A DNA stretch of 34,283 bases from Gryganskiella cystojenkinii (lineage: Eukaryota > Mortierellomycota > Mortierellomycetes > Mortierellales > Mortierellaceae): assembly GCA_015852425.1 (NCBI GenBank), contig JAAAIG010000386.1:1-34283 (forward strand), given 5' to 3'. A program made the position numbers and the translations under genes. Numbering within the stretch: position 1 is the first letter of the stretch; every line of letters begins with the position of its first letter. Below, piece by piece: positions 8,579-18,358 of this stretch. Under the pieces are notes generated by a model. It saw only the letters and a program-made list of their open reading frames with translations. It was not told where the DNA came from and searched no databases.

Positions 8579-11500
8579 ATGAACCCGTCCTCATCCTACG
8601 AGGCCGGTTCATCATCCACGCCCATTCCACAACGAGGCCATCTCCACAAGTCCCCCTATGACTCTTCGTCCCCTGCAGACGCTCATGTCGTACCAACCAC
8701 CGGCGACCGTTCTTCTGGCTCCGGTTCAGGACGACAAAGGGTCCGGACAGAGCCTTCTCCTCGTCATCCTCAGCAACCTTCCTCTGGTTGGTTAGGATCC
8801 TATAATGAACATCCACCCCAATCCTCCTCGTCCTTCTCGCCGATGCCAACAACGACAACACGATCACCTCGTGGACCACGGCAGTCTAGCAACACGCCAG
8901 ACCGGACCCCGGCATCGGACAGGATCCTCGATACACACAAAGCCCTTGGGAGCTGGCAGCTCGAGGGCGGAAACTCCTCTACAACCGCTGGATCGGAGGG
9001 AGTAGGAGTAATAGTTGGATGGGGTCTTCGAAGGAGAAACTTTGACGGAACACAATCCGGAAACCTGGTGATAGAGCCCTCCAACAGTATTCAGAGTCTT
9101 GTTGAGTCGATCGATGATGATCATGTTTTCAAGCTCACAGAGATGACCAAGAAGCGAGTCGAGCATAATAACCCAACACAGAAACGACAGCGGGTCGTCT
9201 CGTTGCCGACATCTGAGGTGCCATTAGGTGAGTGATTGCAAAGTGGAAAGAAAAGGGGAAGCTGAAGGACCGGGACAGAGATAGGGTTGGCACTGTGTTG
9301 TCATGTGCAGAAACAATACACAAATTATCCCCTTTGTTTATTCCGCCGGTTCAGAGGTCTTTTGGGCGAAGACGAGGCCATTGCGGATCAACACATGGGC
9401 TGAACATGGGCTGAACATGGCGGCTAAGGGTATTTTTTCGTGGACTAACGGCAACCTATTTTTGATAATACTTAATAGCAACGCAATTTCAGCCGTCTGA
9501 AAAGACCATTCAACTGTCCAACTCTTGCAAGATCTTTCTCGAGACACGGTATACACAACTCTACAAGTCCATCAACGATGGTCATCCTATCAATCGTCTG
9601 GAACAACTTCGTCAAATCTTGCCTCGGATCAAGGAGGTTGTGCCAAGGCAGGGCAATGACAGCAAGACCTCCATGGATTCAAATCATTCACGACCACTAG
9701 CACGGCGATCCAAGGGAGACAAATACCGATTCGTCGACAAGGTCGAGGAATCAAGTTGTATCTGGGATCTCGAACATATGGAGGCCAGAGCGAACGCGGA
9801 AGAGCAAGCCGAATCCGCTGCAAGAGCCAAAGCCCAAGCAAGAGGGGCGACCTCGACCGAGAGTTTCATGGCAAGTTCTTCCTCTCGTGACTCGATCCTT
9901 CTCTCATCGAATAATCGACCCTACATGGATTCTCCGTTGGCGGCCATAGACTCAAACAACAACTTTTCGGCGAGCATGTCACCTTCCAGTACCACGACAT
10001 CCATATCTCATCCTCAGCTGGCCTTGGACTCGACCTCGACTTCATCTAATTCACTGGACTCGCCCGTATCATCAGCAATAGCGAAATCAACAACAACATC
10101 AACTGCAGTAGGTCGCCAATCCAAGGAATTTCCTGGAGAGAGCAAACTTCGGCTCTCAGAAACGACAGAGCTTTCACCTTCTCCTCCACATATACCAACA
10201 CCGACCATTGCGTTTCCCAAGGACGAACAATTATCAGGAATTCTGGAATCGCTCGCACCAACAACGCCCGCAGCAGAAGCCTCTCCGTCCAAGCGAGGCT
10301 CGTTCCTGGGCATCTTTGGGAACAGGCACAAGAAAATTGGACAAGAGGGCGATCATCATTATGAATCACCACAATCGACTAGTTCATTTGGTAGCCCTCG
10401 ACTCGGTGCATCGGGACCGATCCTGGAACGTCGGTCACTGGATAGTCAACATAGTCCCTATTTGCAACCTTTTGCACCTTCAACGGCGTCATCCTCATTT
10501 CAACGGATGCAACAACAGCAACCGAATGTGGAAATCATGCCATCCTCGAAACCGCCTGCGCCGCCAGAGAGCACACTGGGCGTGATTTCTGGATTCTCGA
10601 GTAAACGGACGTCGATTGATGAAGAGCACCGGGCCTATCATTTCGGAGATCCCGGTAGCGCAGCTATGACGGATGATGAGAACGGAGGACATTACGTACC
10701 CCCCACAGTATGGCCTCAAGGAGAACGGGAAGATAGTCAGGACGAAAGCGATACCGCGATCGCTGCCTCACAAAAGGTAATATAAGAGACAGAGAGAGAT
10801 ACACATGCTATGAAGATCAAACATATGTTCTATTGTGAGTCCTCACCAAATTTGATTTTTCTTTTGTTTTTCGTGTGGAATTTCTTTTATAATTAGCGTT
10901 CGTCGTCGTCCATACGGAAGAGGTTCACAGACAAAATGCTGTGGAAACGAGGCCCTAAAGCACTCTCAACCATTCATCTCGCAGATACCCACGGCAACAT
11001 CAACACCAGTAACAATATCAATCTGGATGGTGTTAGCTCCTCACCAAGAGTTGGACCTACAGGCATGATGTACGATTCACAAACAAGGATGGAGAACAAG
11101 TCCCCAATGTTGAACCCAACAAAGAGTGACAGTAACAAGAATAGTATCAACACTCGGTCGCCCATGATCACCCCCAGCCTCGCCGCTTCCTCGCGTGGGG
11201 ACAAGTCACCCATGATGCAATCAAATAGGAGTGTCGAGAAATCCCCTTTGATGGGGCCATCACCTGTGCCTGGCGGCGAGGATGTCAACAGTGCTGCATC
11301 TACAGGACTGACCACCGGAGGCGCAGGCCAAACTGTTGTGGATCATTCGAATATCCAAGCGCCAAACCCTGCACCACAGTTGTTGATTGATGTGGATCGG
11401 ATACCCAAGAGGATGCTCCAACGACTCAAGTTACTCCCAGAATTGTCCTCGGTCATTTGGACTTCTGACACTGGTACGTGCACCATAGCTATTTGCTTTC

Positions 11501-12823
11501 ATGTGTATCTTGCTTCCAGGGCTATCATTTCGGACATGGTCTAACGTGGAATTTATAACTTTTTGTTTTTTCATAGTTGATCTGAGTGTGCTTTTGACAT
11601 CTTCGCAAGACCTGCTGACCTATGACGAATACGTCGGCATCACCTCGACGATGAAGGAATCCGACATGTACCCGACGTACTTGGACGAGATTGATGTTCT
11701 CCAGCTCCACCTCACCCTGGGTCAAGAAGAAGCCAAGGACATTCTATCGAAGGAGCGAGCCCGGAAGTGGGATCAGCTTGAACTTCGCGTGGACCAGGAA
11801 CTGGAACTGGGAGAAAAATGGATCAAGGATATAACGACTTGGTCCAGAAACAAGGCGGATGCGATTCAACGGCACTGTCGAACCGAAGCTGAGGGTTGGG
11901 GCAATGGTGAATGGCACCTAGATAGCGATACCCCCTTGGTCGAGGAACCCGAAGAGGAACAAGAGACTTCTTCAACCACCAATTCGTCCAACAGTCCGAC
12001 CGCCGGTACCAGCTTGTCCATGTTCTCATCGTCGTCTTCCCTGGGAAGCACTGCAGCCACGGATCAGAGTCGATCAGATACCGGTCTTATCGTCGCGGCT
12101 CAACCCGGCGAAGACATGAAGAATCAGCGGATACCCCCTCATCCACCATTGGAGGCCTTCAAGGCTCGAAAACAACAGCGGGAGCTTTCTTTAACCTCGA
12201 CACGGGAGATGCACGGATCCATATCCTCACTGCATGCCTCGACTATGACCTATTCCTTCAAAGCCAGTCTGGATTCGACCCGAGAGTCTGTTGCTGAGAT
12301 GCGAGTCTACCTGGCAGAGTGTCGCGATCGACTCTTCCAGCTTGAGGAAGCCACTGGTGCGCCTTTACAAGAGAAGGAGCCCGTCTTCAAGGATATTGTG
12401 GACAAGTTTACGATGGAATGGAACGAGTCGTATTTCGTGGCTCTGAAGGAAGTCGAGGACCAGATCCAGGTCATGAACTTGAAGAGGATCGAAAATCCCT
12501 GGATGGACATGCTGTTGATCATGTTATCATGGGTGATCCGAGGCTTGTTTTACATCGTCGAGGGTGTGACGATCATGATCATCATCGTCCGTCATGCTTG
12601 GAAAAAAGCCAAGAACGGGTATGAAGTGATCCGGAACGCGCGACGGGAACAAGAAAGACTGAGTCACCAGCCTTCTGGGACCGGGCTTCCTGGGTCGATC
12701 GGCAACAGCAGCGGTAATGGTGGCGGAGGCTGTGCTCCACCTAATGGCAAGGGAATACCCAACGCTGTGAATGGCCATGCCAGAAGTAACAACTCTGGAA
12801 AGACCGTCGGAGCCTGGTCATGA
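8579..12823 (+). CDS. Uncharacterised 1256-aa Ser/Pro-rich protein with C-terminal membrane hairpin, four exons
   Basis: Exons: 8579-9227, 9479-10776, 10897-11473, 11577-12823; introns of 251, 120 and 103 bases are GT-AG with consistent phase, and branch-like CTAAC occurs in introns 1 and 3. ATG 8579 is the first ATG in the frame. I do not recognise a family. Residues 1-215 are Ser/Pro-rich and disordered. A folded-looking segment follows (KIFLETRYTQLYKSINDGHP, then LEQLRQILPRIKEVV), then long Ser/Thr-rich linkers. Exon 3 has four KSPM-like motifs. A second conserved-looking block spans about 825-960 (LKLLPELSSVIWTSD, then LLTYDEYVGITSTM, then helical KERARKWDQLELRVDQELEL). Near residues 1150-1185 two hydrophobic stretches (MLLIMLSWVI, TIMIIIVRHAW) suggest a membrane hairpin or two short helices, with a basic tail after it. 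Likely membrane-anchored, with most of the chain in the cytosol. Confidence 0.75.
11098..11253 (+). other. Four spaced [KR]-S-P-[ML] motifs inside exon 3
   Basis: Within the 1256-residue protein, KSPML, RSPMI, KSPMM and KSPLM occur at spacings of roughly 12-19 residues. SP dipeptides next to basic residues are typical proline-directed kinase sites. The surrounding sequence is Asn/Ser-rich linker. Confidence 0.6.
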
Positions 12824-13168
12824 ACTAAAAAAAGCAAATTAATGACCAAGAAAACAGCAACAATCACAAGCAAAAACTCCTCTCTGCTTTTTGCTTTCTC
12901 TTAAATATCCTGCAACAACTCGCATCATCTTTTACCCCCCTCTCAATTACTCTTACACACTAATATAACCTTTTTCGCTCGGCGTTCCGCGCAACCTTTC
13001 TTTTGACAGTTTTCAATCAACCCTCGGAAATATATGATCCGAGCGGTTAACTTGTTTGATAAGAAAGGAAGAGATTGTCCTACTTTTCTTCTATTGCAGT
13101 ATTGTGCAAGCCAAGTCAGGTTTGATGGGGAGGGGGCAATCTATAGCCCCATATGGGGTACTTAGGGG
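12824..13168. other. Convergent intergenic region
   Basis: These 345 bases lie between the stop codons of convergent genes (12823, + and 13169, -). The left part is AT-rich 3' UTR. No gene or repeated element is seen. It does not share the conserved spacer element found between the array copies. Confidence 0.45.
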
Positions 13169-13376
13169 TCAATCGTCCGTGATAGAGGTTACGATGTTTG
13201 GTCTTGGATGACTTGAAAAGTGCAGTGGGTCTAACAGAATAGAAGTCGATCCGGTCAAGCTGTTGGAGGATGGTTGATCCTCCTCATGGTCCCTCTGCTC
13301 TGGTTGAAGAATCGGTGCTGTCGCGACTGAGAGCATATCCCTGGTCATGGTTGCAAAGTCGATCGTAGTCGAAGAT

Positions 13377-13474
13377 NNNNNNNNNNNNNNNNNNNNNNNN
13401 NNNNNNNNNNNNNNNNNNNNNNNNNNNNNNNNNNNNNNNNNNNNNNNNNNNNNNNNNNNNNNNNNNNNNNNNNN
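13377..13474. other. Assembly gap (98 N)
   Basis: A run of 98 N lies in exon 3 of array copy A. The flanking anchors match copy B at 15789 and 16200, which are 410 bases apart in B, so the gap length is probably wrong. The missing stretch encodes the Gln/Arg-rich and Gly/Asp-rich low-complexity tail and may have collapsed because A and B are so similar. Confidence 0.95.
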
Positions 13475-14541
13475 TTGATAGGTCTCTTCATCAATTTCCT
13501 CCGCAACCTTGGATCCCGGAATGTCGGACTCATCGACCCAATTCCGGAGCTGCCTTCGAAAAAAACAACCCTGGCACTCCACCAAGACCCAGGATAGGAG
13601 CAAGGTCGCTGCAAAGATGGCGAGGGAACCAAAGGTGGAGAGCGTCAACGGCTTTTGGTTGCTGGTATCCAAATTCGGACTCGTCGTGCCAGGAAAGCTT
13701 GGGACAAGTCCTAGGTCGAATTTCGAGAGGTCTCCCGTGGTTACATCCAAGGTATAATAAAAAGAGTCGATATGGTTGGTATAGAGGAAAAAGGAATCCG
13801 AGACGGCGAGCAAACTTGGCGCATAGTTGCTGTATGCCGTACTCCAGGTGGCATCAAAGACGCGAGACTCGTAAGTCGTGGAAGAATTTGACCAGATATT
13901 TGTTTTTATGAGGCGCATTTGTCCATCATAACTCTAAAAAATTAAAAAGAGAGAGAGGGTGAGAGAAGGCAAGGGTCAATTTCCATAGAAAGCAAGAATT
14001 AAAATTGTATGTACAGGTCAGGCTACTGTAGGGGTGGGGACAAGGGAAGAAAATCTCGTTTGATTTCTTACTACTGAGCATAGGGTATAAACGTTATGGC
14101 CAATGATACTCATTGATCCCGACAACCCGTTACAGACCGGATTCGGGAAGTCAATTGTTTCCACTGTTAAATTCGATATGGTGGTAGCAAAACGCGACGA
14201 TGACCGCGGGGATGGTGCTAGTGTTGGTGATGGCAATGGCAATGGTGGCGGCGGTAATGGTGATGATGGAACCGGTCCCTGAAAAGGTGTGGGTGAGGTC
14301 CCGTTGTAGTACAGGGGCAATGCATAGAGCGTTGAGTTTGAGTTCCAGAAAGATGTCCTCAAACTCAAATATGTCGAGTTATAGAACGCAAACGTCGTCT
14401 GGGATTGATTTCTCGTCTCGTACCGAAGCGCGTCAAGAAACTTTGTTAAAAAAATGTTAGAAACTTTCTCTTAACCGATAAGTTCTCTCTTGACTAGCCA
14501 AAAAGGACAAAGACGACAGTCGAAGAGGAGGAGGAGGAGGA

Positions 14542-14561
14542 GGGGGAGGGGGAGGGGAGGG
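14542..14561 (+). repeat. G-rich tract in intron 1 of copy A
   Basis: Four consecutive G runs (5, 5, 4 and 3) separated by single A residues lie 15-34 bases inside intron 1 of copy A, on the strand opposite to the transcript. The pattern fits a G-quadruplex motif, and the pre-mRNA carries the matching C-rich tract just after its 5' splice site. GGA repeats continue to the left. Confidence 0.7.
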
Positions 14562-15254
14562 TGAGTCTTGTATTACCTTTGACAAGGTTCCTTGAGGTTC
14601 CGTAGGGAAGGCTCCGTGGTTCGATGTCGAATAATTGATCTGATAATTTGTCTGATTAATTGTCTGATAGAGATAGATCCACTCTTGAAACGGCCGATTG
14701 CTGTATGACTGGTTGTTCAAGACAGATGACTGTTGTTGTTCGCCTAGGAGATCCCTTGTCGAGATCAAGAATGCCGCATTGTAGATCGTCTTGGTCGGTG
14801 TGGGGCCAAAACCGTTCATGAGCGTTTGGACGATTCCTAGTCCGCCGGTGCTCTCGGAAACATTGTTCGGAAAAGACGAAGAAGACGTTCTCGAATATTC
14901 TGGTTGGATCAAGATTGTAAAGTGCCGTGTAGGCAATACATTTCCTCTACTCGCCTGTATTTTGCGTTCGACCAACATCATGAACTCTTGGCCATCTTGA
15001 CTGACGCCACAAACATACTGGTACTTGGTTTTGGGGAACAGATTCACGTTGGCTCGATTCGTCGCAGCCACGACCTGCCATTGGATATCTTGAGCCTAGT
15101 TGGAAGGTGGTGCTGAACCCTTGAGGAGAAGGAACCAATCTGGGTCGAGCTCAGCACTGATATCGTTCGCATTGTAGGAGAGTGAGGTCGCAAAAAGGGT
15201 CCCGTTCTGTGTAGTGGCGATACAGAGCGGCTGAAGGGGCTGTGGTGGGTCCAT

Positions 15255-15569
15255 TCAAATAGTCGTGTACCCTTAATAACAATGAAACGCGGAGTGGAGG
15301 AATGCAAGATGTAGAGGCGTAGATGAGAAAAAGAGGGGCATGGAGGAATGACATTCTCCCTCTCTGCATTCACTCGGAATCATTCATCTCAAAAAATCGA
15401 TCCTCCCAGCCAAGTAGGCGGCATGGGCTCTGTAAAAAATTTATAACAAAAGGCCTTGGCGGGGCGTTTTAGAGCAGGACTGTGTCCGCATGCTATGATA
15501 CAGGGTAAAGTTCGAACTACACTTGCTAATCTACATTATTTTTTTTAAAAAAAAGGGCCTTGTGGATCC
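15255..15569. promoter_or_regulatory. Spacer between array copies B and A
   Basis: This 315-base spacer carries the promoter and leader of copy A and the 3' flank of copy B. The leader contains an upstream ATG (15354-15352) opening a hydrophobic frame (MSFLHAPLFLIYASTS) that overlaps the main start in another frame. A TATAAA on the minus strand lies at 15445-15440. The part next to copy B repeats an element of the B-C spacer. Confidence 0.6.
15493..15535. repeat. Conserved spacer element, copy 1
   Basis: About 43 bases starting CTATGATACAGGGT and containing GAACTACACTTGCTAAT recur almost unchanged at 18283-18325. Each copy sits 35-75 bases downstream of the stop codon of the next array member, and so is also the distal upstream region of the following gene. 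Confidence 0.75.
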
Positions 15570-18006
15570 TCAAGGTGTTGAGGGTTCGTCCGTGATAGAG
15601 GTTACGAAGTTTGGTCTTGGGTGACTTGAAAAGTGCAATGTGTCTAACAGAATAGAAGTCGATCCGGTCAAGTTGTTGGAGGATGGTTGACCCTCCTCAT
15701 GGTCCCTCTGCTGTGTATGAAGAATCGGTGCAGTCGCGACTGAGAGCATATCCCTGGTCATGGTTGCAAAGTCGATCGTAGTCGAAGATAAATGCCGTAC
15801 CAGTCCTGAGTAATAGTCCTGATGGCCGCCTTCGTCACCGTCACCGTCACCGACGCCACCGCGGCTGCTGCCGCCGCTACTGTTGCTGCTTTGGTTGACT
15901 CTACGATGGTTTACTGTTAACGTGGTCACAGGATGGGCACGACCGGTGTTCACCACGAGGATGCCTTCACTGCTGCTATGACTTTGGCTGTTGGTACCGT
16001 CTCCATGATATGGACTATTACCATTCTCGTCATGGCGTCTCTGAACGGTCGCCAGGTCACTTTCCCTACCCTCGATCCCTTGATCTTGGAGTGATCGTCG
16101 TCGCTGCCACCATCGCCGTTGTTGCTGCGGTTTTCGCTCTTCTTCTGGTTGTTGTCCTTGTTGTTGCAACATCGACTGGACGACAGCCTGACGGTATTGT
16201 TGATAGGTCTCTTCATCAATTTCCTCCGCAACCTTGGATCCCGGAATGTCGGACCCATCGACCCAATTCCGGAGCTGCCTTCGAAAAAACCAACTCTGGC
16301 ACTCCACCAAGACCCAGGATAGGAGCAAGGTCGCTGCAAAGATGGCGAGGGAACCAAAGGTGGAGAGCGTCAACGGCTTTTGGTTGCTGGTATCCAAATT
16401 CGGACTCGTCGTGCCAGGAAAGCTTGGGACAAGTCCCAGGTCGAATTTCGAGAGGTCTCCCGTGGTTACATCCAAGGTATAATAAAAAGAGTCAATGTGG
16501 TTGGTATAGAGGAAAAAGGAATTCGAGACGGCGAGCAAACTTGGCGCATAGTTGTTGTATGTCGTACTCCAGGGGGCATCAAATATAGTACTCCAGGTGG
16601 CATCAAATACGCGAAATTCGTAAGTCGTGGAAGAATTTGACCAGATATTTGTTTTTACGAGGCGCATTTGTCCATCATAACTCTAAAAGAGAGAGAGATA
16701 GAGAGAGAAAAAGAGAAGGCAAGGGTCAGTTTCCAGTAGAAAGCAAGAAAAAGCGAGAGGACGAGGGAGGAGATGAGTTGAAATTGAAAATAAGAACAGG
16801 ACAGGTTACTTCAGGGTTGGGACGAAGGAACAATAACTCGTTTGATTTCTTACTACTGTGCATAGGGTGTAAACGTTATGGCCAATGATACTCATTGAAC
16901 CTGCGTACCAGTAGCAGACATTTGGGAAGTCAACTGTTTCCAAGGTTAAATTTGAGAGGGTGGTAGCTAAAAGCGACGACGACCGCGGTGGTGGCGCCAG
17001 TGTTGGTGATGGCATTGGCGATGGCAATGGTGATGGTGGTGGCGGTAATGGTGATGATGGAACCGGTCCCTGAAAAGGTCTGGGTGAGGTCCCGTTGTAG
17101 TACAGGGGCAAGGTATAGAGCGTTAAGTTTGAGTTCCAGAAAGACGTCAAACTCAAATATGTCAAGTTGTAATATGCAAACGTCATCGTATGGGATTGAT
17201 TTCTCGTCGCGTCAAGAAACTTCAAAAAACATTAGTAACTTTCTATTGACGTATAGCTTCTCTATTGACTGGTCAAAAAAGACAAAAAAACACGATCAAA
17301 TAGAAGGAGGAGGAGGAGAGAGGGGGGGGGAGGGGGTGTCTTATATTACCTCTGACAAAGCGCCTTGAGGTTCCGTAGGGAAGGCTCCGTGGTTCGATGT
17401 CGAATAATTGATCTGATTACTATCTGTCTGATAGAGATAGATCCATTCTTGAAACGGCCGATTGCTGTATGACTGGTTGTTCAAGACAGATGGCTTTTGT
17501 TGTTCGCCTGGGAGATCCCTTGTCGAGATCAAGAATGCCGCATTGTAGATCGTCTTGGTCGGTGCGCGGCCAAAACCGTTTATGTTCGTTTGGACGATTC
17601 CGAGTCCGCCAGCACTCTCGGTGACGTTGCTCGGAGAAGACGAAGAAGGCATTTGCGAATATTCCGGTTGGATCAGGATTGTAAACGGCACATTCCGGGC
17701 ACCCTTCTCTATTGTACGCTCGACCAACATCATAAACTCTTGGCCATCTTGACTGACACCACAAACATACTGGTACTTGGTTTTGGGGAACAGGTTCACG
17801 TTGGCTCGATTCGTCGCAGCCACGACCTGCCATTGGATATCTTGAGCCTTGCTGGAAGGTGGTGCTGAACCCTTGAGGAGAAGAAACCAATCTGGGTCGA
17901 GCTCGGCACTGATATCGTTCGCATTGTAGGAGAGTGAGGTCGCAAAAAGGGTCCCGTTCGGTGTAGTGGCGATACAGAGCGGCTGAAGGGGCTGTGGTGG
18001 GTCCAT
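15570..18006 (-). CDS. Array copy B: PPQPL-type single-pass membrane protein (711 aa, three exons)
   Basis: Exons: 18006-17350, 17219-16854, 16682-15570; both introns are phase 0. Start MDPPQPLQPLC at 18006 follows an in-frame TAA 14 codons upstream. Residues 1-447 form the predicted ectodomain: an Asn/Ser-rich region with several N-glycosylation sequons, short beta-rich units with small hydrophobic repeats (YQYVCGVSQDGQEFMML, SMSIIGHNVYTLC, LLAVSNSFFLYTNHIDSF) that could be propeller blades, and a Pro-rich linker at about 270-297. Residues 448-468 are the membrane helix (STFGSLAIFAATLLLSWVL). The tail begins WFFRRQLRNWVDGSDIPGSK, then Gln/Arg-rich and Ser/Gly-rich low complexity, and ends with two conserved motifs at about 640-660 and 693-711. 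No classical signal peptide precedes the ectodomain. A 24-base internal duplication adds eight residues relative to A. Function unknown; a cell-surface sensor or recognition protein is my inference. Confidence 0.8.
16564..16611 (-). repeat. 24-base tandem duplication in exon 3 of copy B
   Basis: Two 24-base units (16564-16587 and 16588-16611) differ at three positions and encode FDATWST-like and FDAPWST-like segments in tandem. Copy A has one unit only, so the duplication postdates the A-B split. Confidence 0.85.
17322..17335 (+). repeat. G-rich tract in intron 1 of copy B
   Basis: Runs of nine and five G, preceded by GGA repeats, lie about 14-27 bases inside intron 1 of copy B on the strand opposite the transcript. 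The tract is in the same place as in copy A but has diverged in length. Confidence 0.7.
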
Positions 18007-18358
18007 CCAAACAGTCGAGAGGGCAGCTGTTGTTGACGTGTAGTCTCTGGAGAATTAAAGTGGCCCTTAATAATAAAGAGGCGCAGGGTTGCGGAATGCA
18101 GATGTAGAGGCGTAAATGAGAAAAAGAAGAGCAATGGAGGAATGACATTCTTCCAACATTCACATGGAAACATTTGCCTCAATCTTCCCAGCAGGTGGTT
18201 GTGTGTGGGCTCTGTGAAAATTTAAGAGTCGGGCGTTTGGTCCGCATTATGGCTGTAGAAGTAATCCGATTATACTATTTTTCTATGATACAGGGTGAAG
18301 GCGGAACTACACTTGCTAATATACAAAATTATTTAAAAAAGAGGCGCCTTGTGGATCC
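18007..18358. promoter_or_regulatory. Spacer between array copies C and B
   Basis: This 352-base spacer holds the leader of copy B and the 3' flank of copy C. An upstream ATG (18148-18146, MSFLHCSSFSHLRLYIC) opens a frame that overlaps the main start out of frame and stays open for more than 200 codons. Much of the spacer resembles the B-A spacer, showing that the duplicated unit included regulatory DNA. Confidence 0.6.
18283..18325. repeat. Conserved spacer element, copy 2
   Basis: This is the second copy of the 43-base element described at 15493-15535, differing at only a few positions. It lies just beyond the 3' end of copy C. Confidence 0.75.

Larger units (their letters stand above)
13169..15254 (-). 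pseudogene. Array copy A: PPQPL-type single-pass membrane protein with premature stop
   Basis: Exons by comparison with copy B: 15254-14577, 14440-14072, 13933-13169. Codon 53 is TAG (15098-15096) where copy B has AAG, so translation from MDPPQPLQPLC would end after 52 residues. The rest of the frame is intact and nearly identical to B: TKYQYVCGVSQDGQEFMML, a Pro-rich linker, the membrane helix LSTFGSLAIFAATLLLSWVL and the juxtamembrane DIPGSK. A 98-base N gap falls in the cytoplasmic-tail part; the matching stretch in B is 410 bases, and the difference is a multiple of three. The C-terminus is shorter than in B (ends TSITDD). It is likely a recent duplicate of B inactivated by one nonsense change, unless the stop is an assembly or polymorphism artefact. 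Confidence 0.75.

Noticed and set aside
14200..14290. CRISPR-like or minisatellite array of GGTGATGGC units
   Set aside because: These are the reverse strand of the Pro/Ser linker codons in exon 2 of copies A and B, with no spacers of regular length.
15255..15360. Hidden signal-peptide exon spliced onto the copy A ectodomain
   Set aside because: No GT-AG intron of plausible size between the upstream ATG and the main ATG restores the frame in A, B or C.
17420..18163. A 247-codon open frame overlapping exon 1 of array copy B
   Set aside because: It overlaps the real coding frame by one base offset, its downstream half has Arg/Cys/Trp-rich shadow-frame composition, and the corresponding frame in A and C stops early at QCERYQC. 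Only its hydrophobic start is reported, as a possible uORF.
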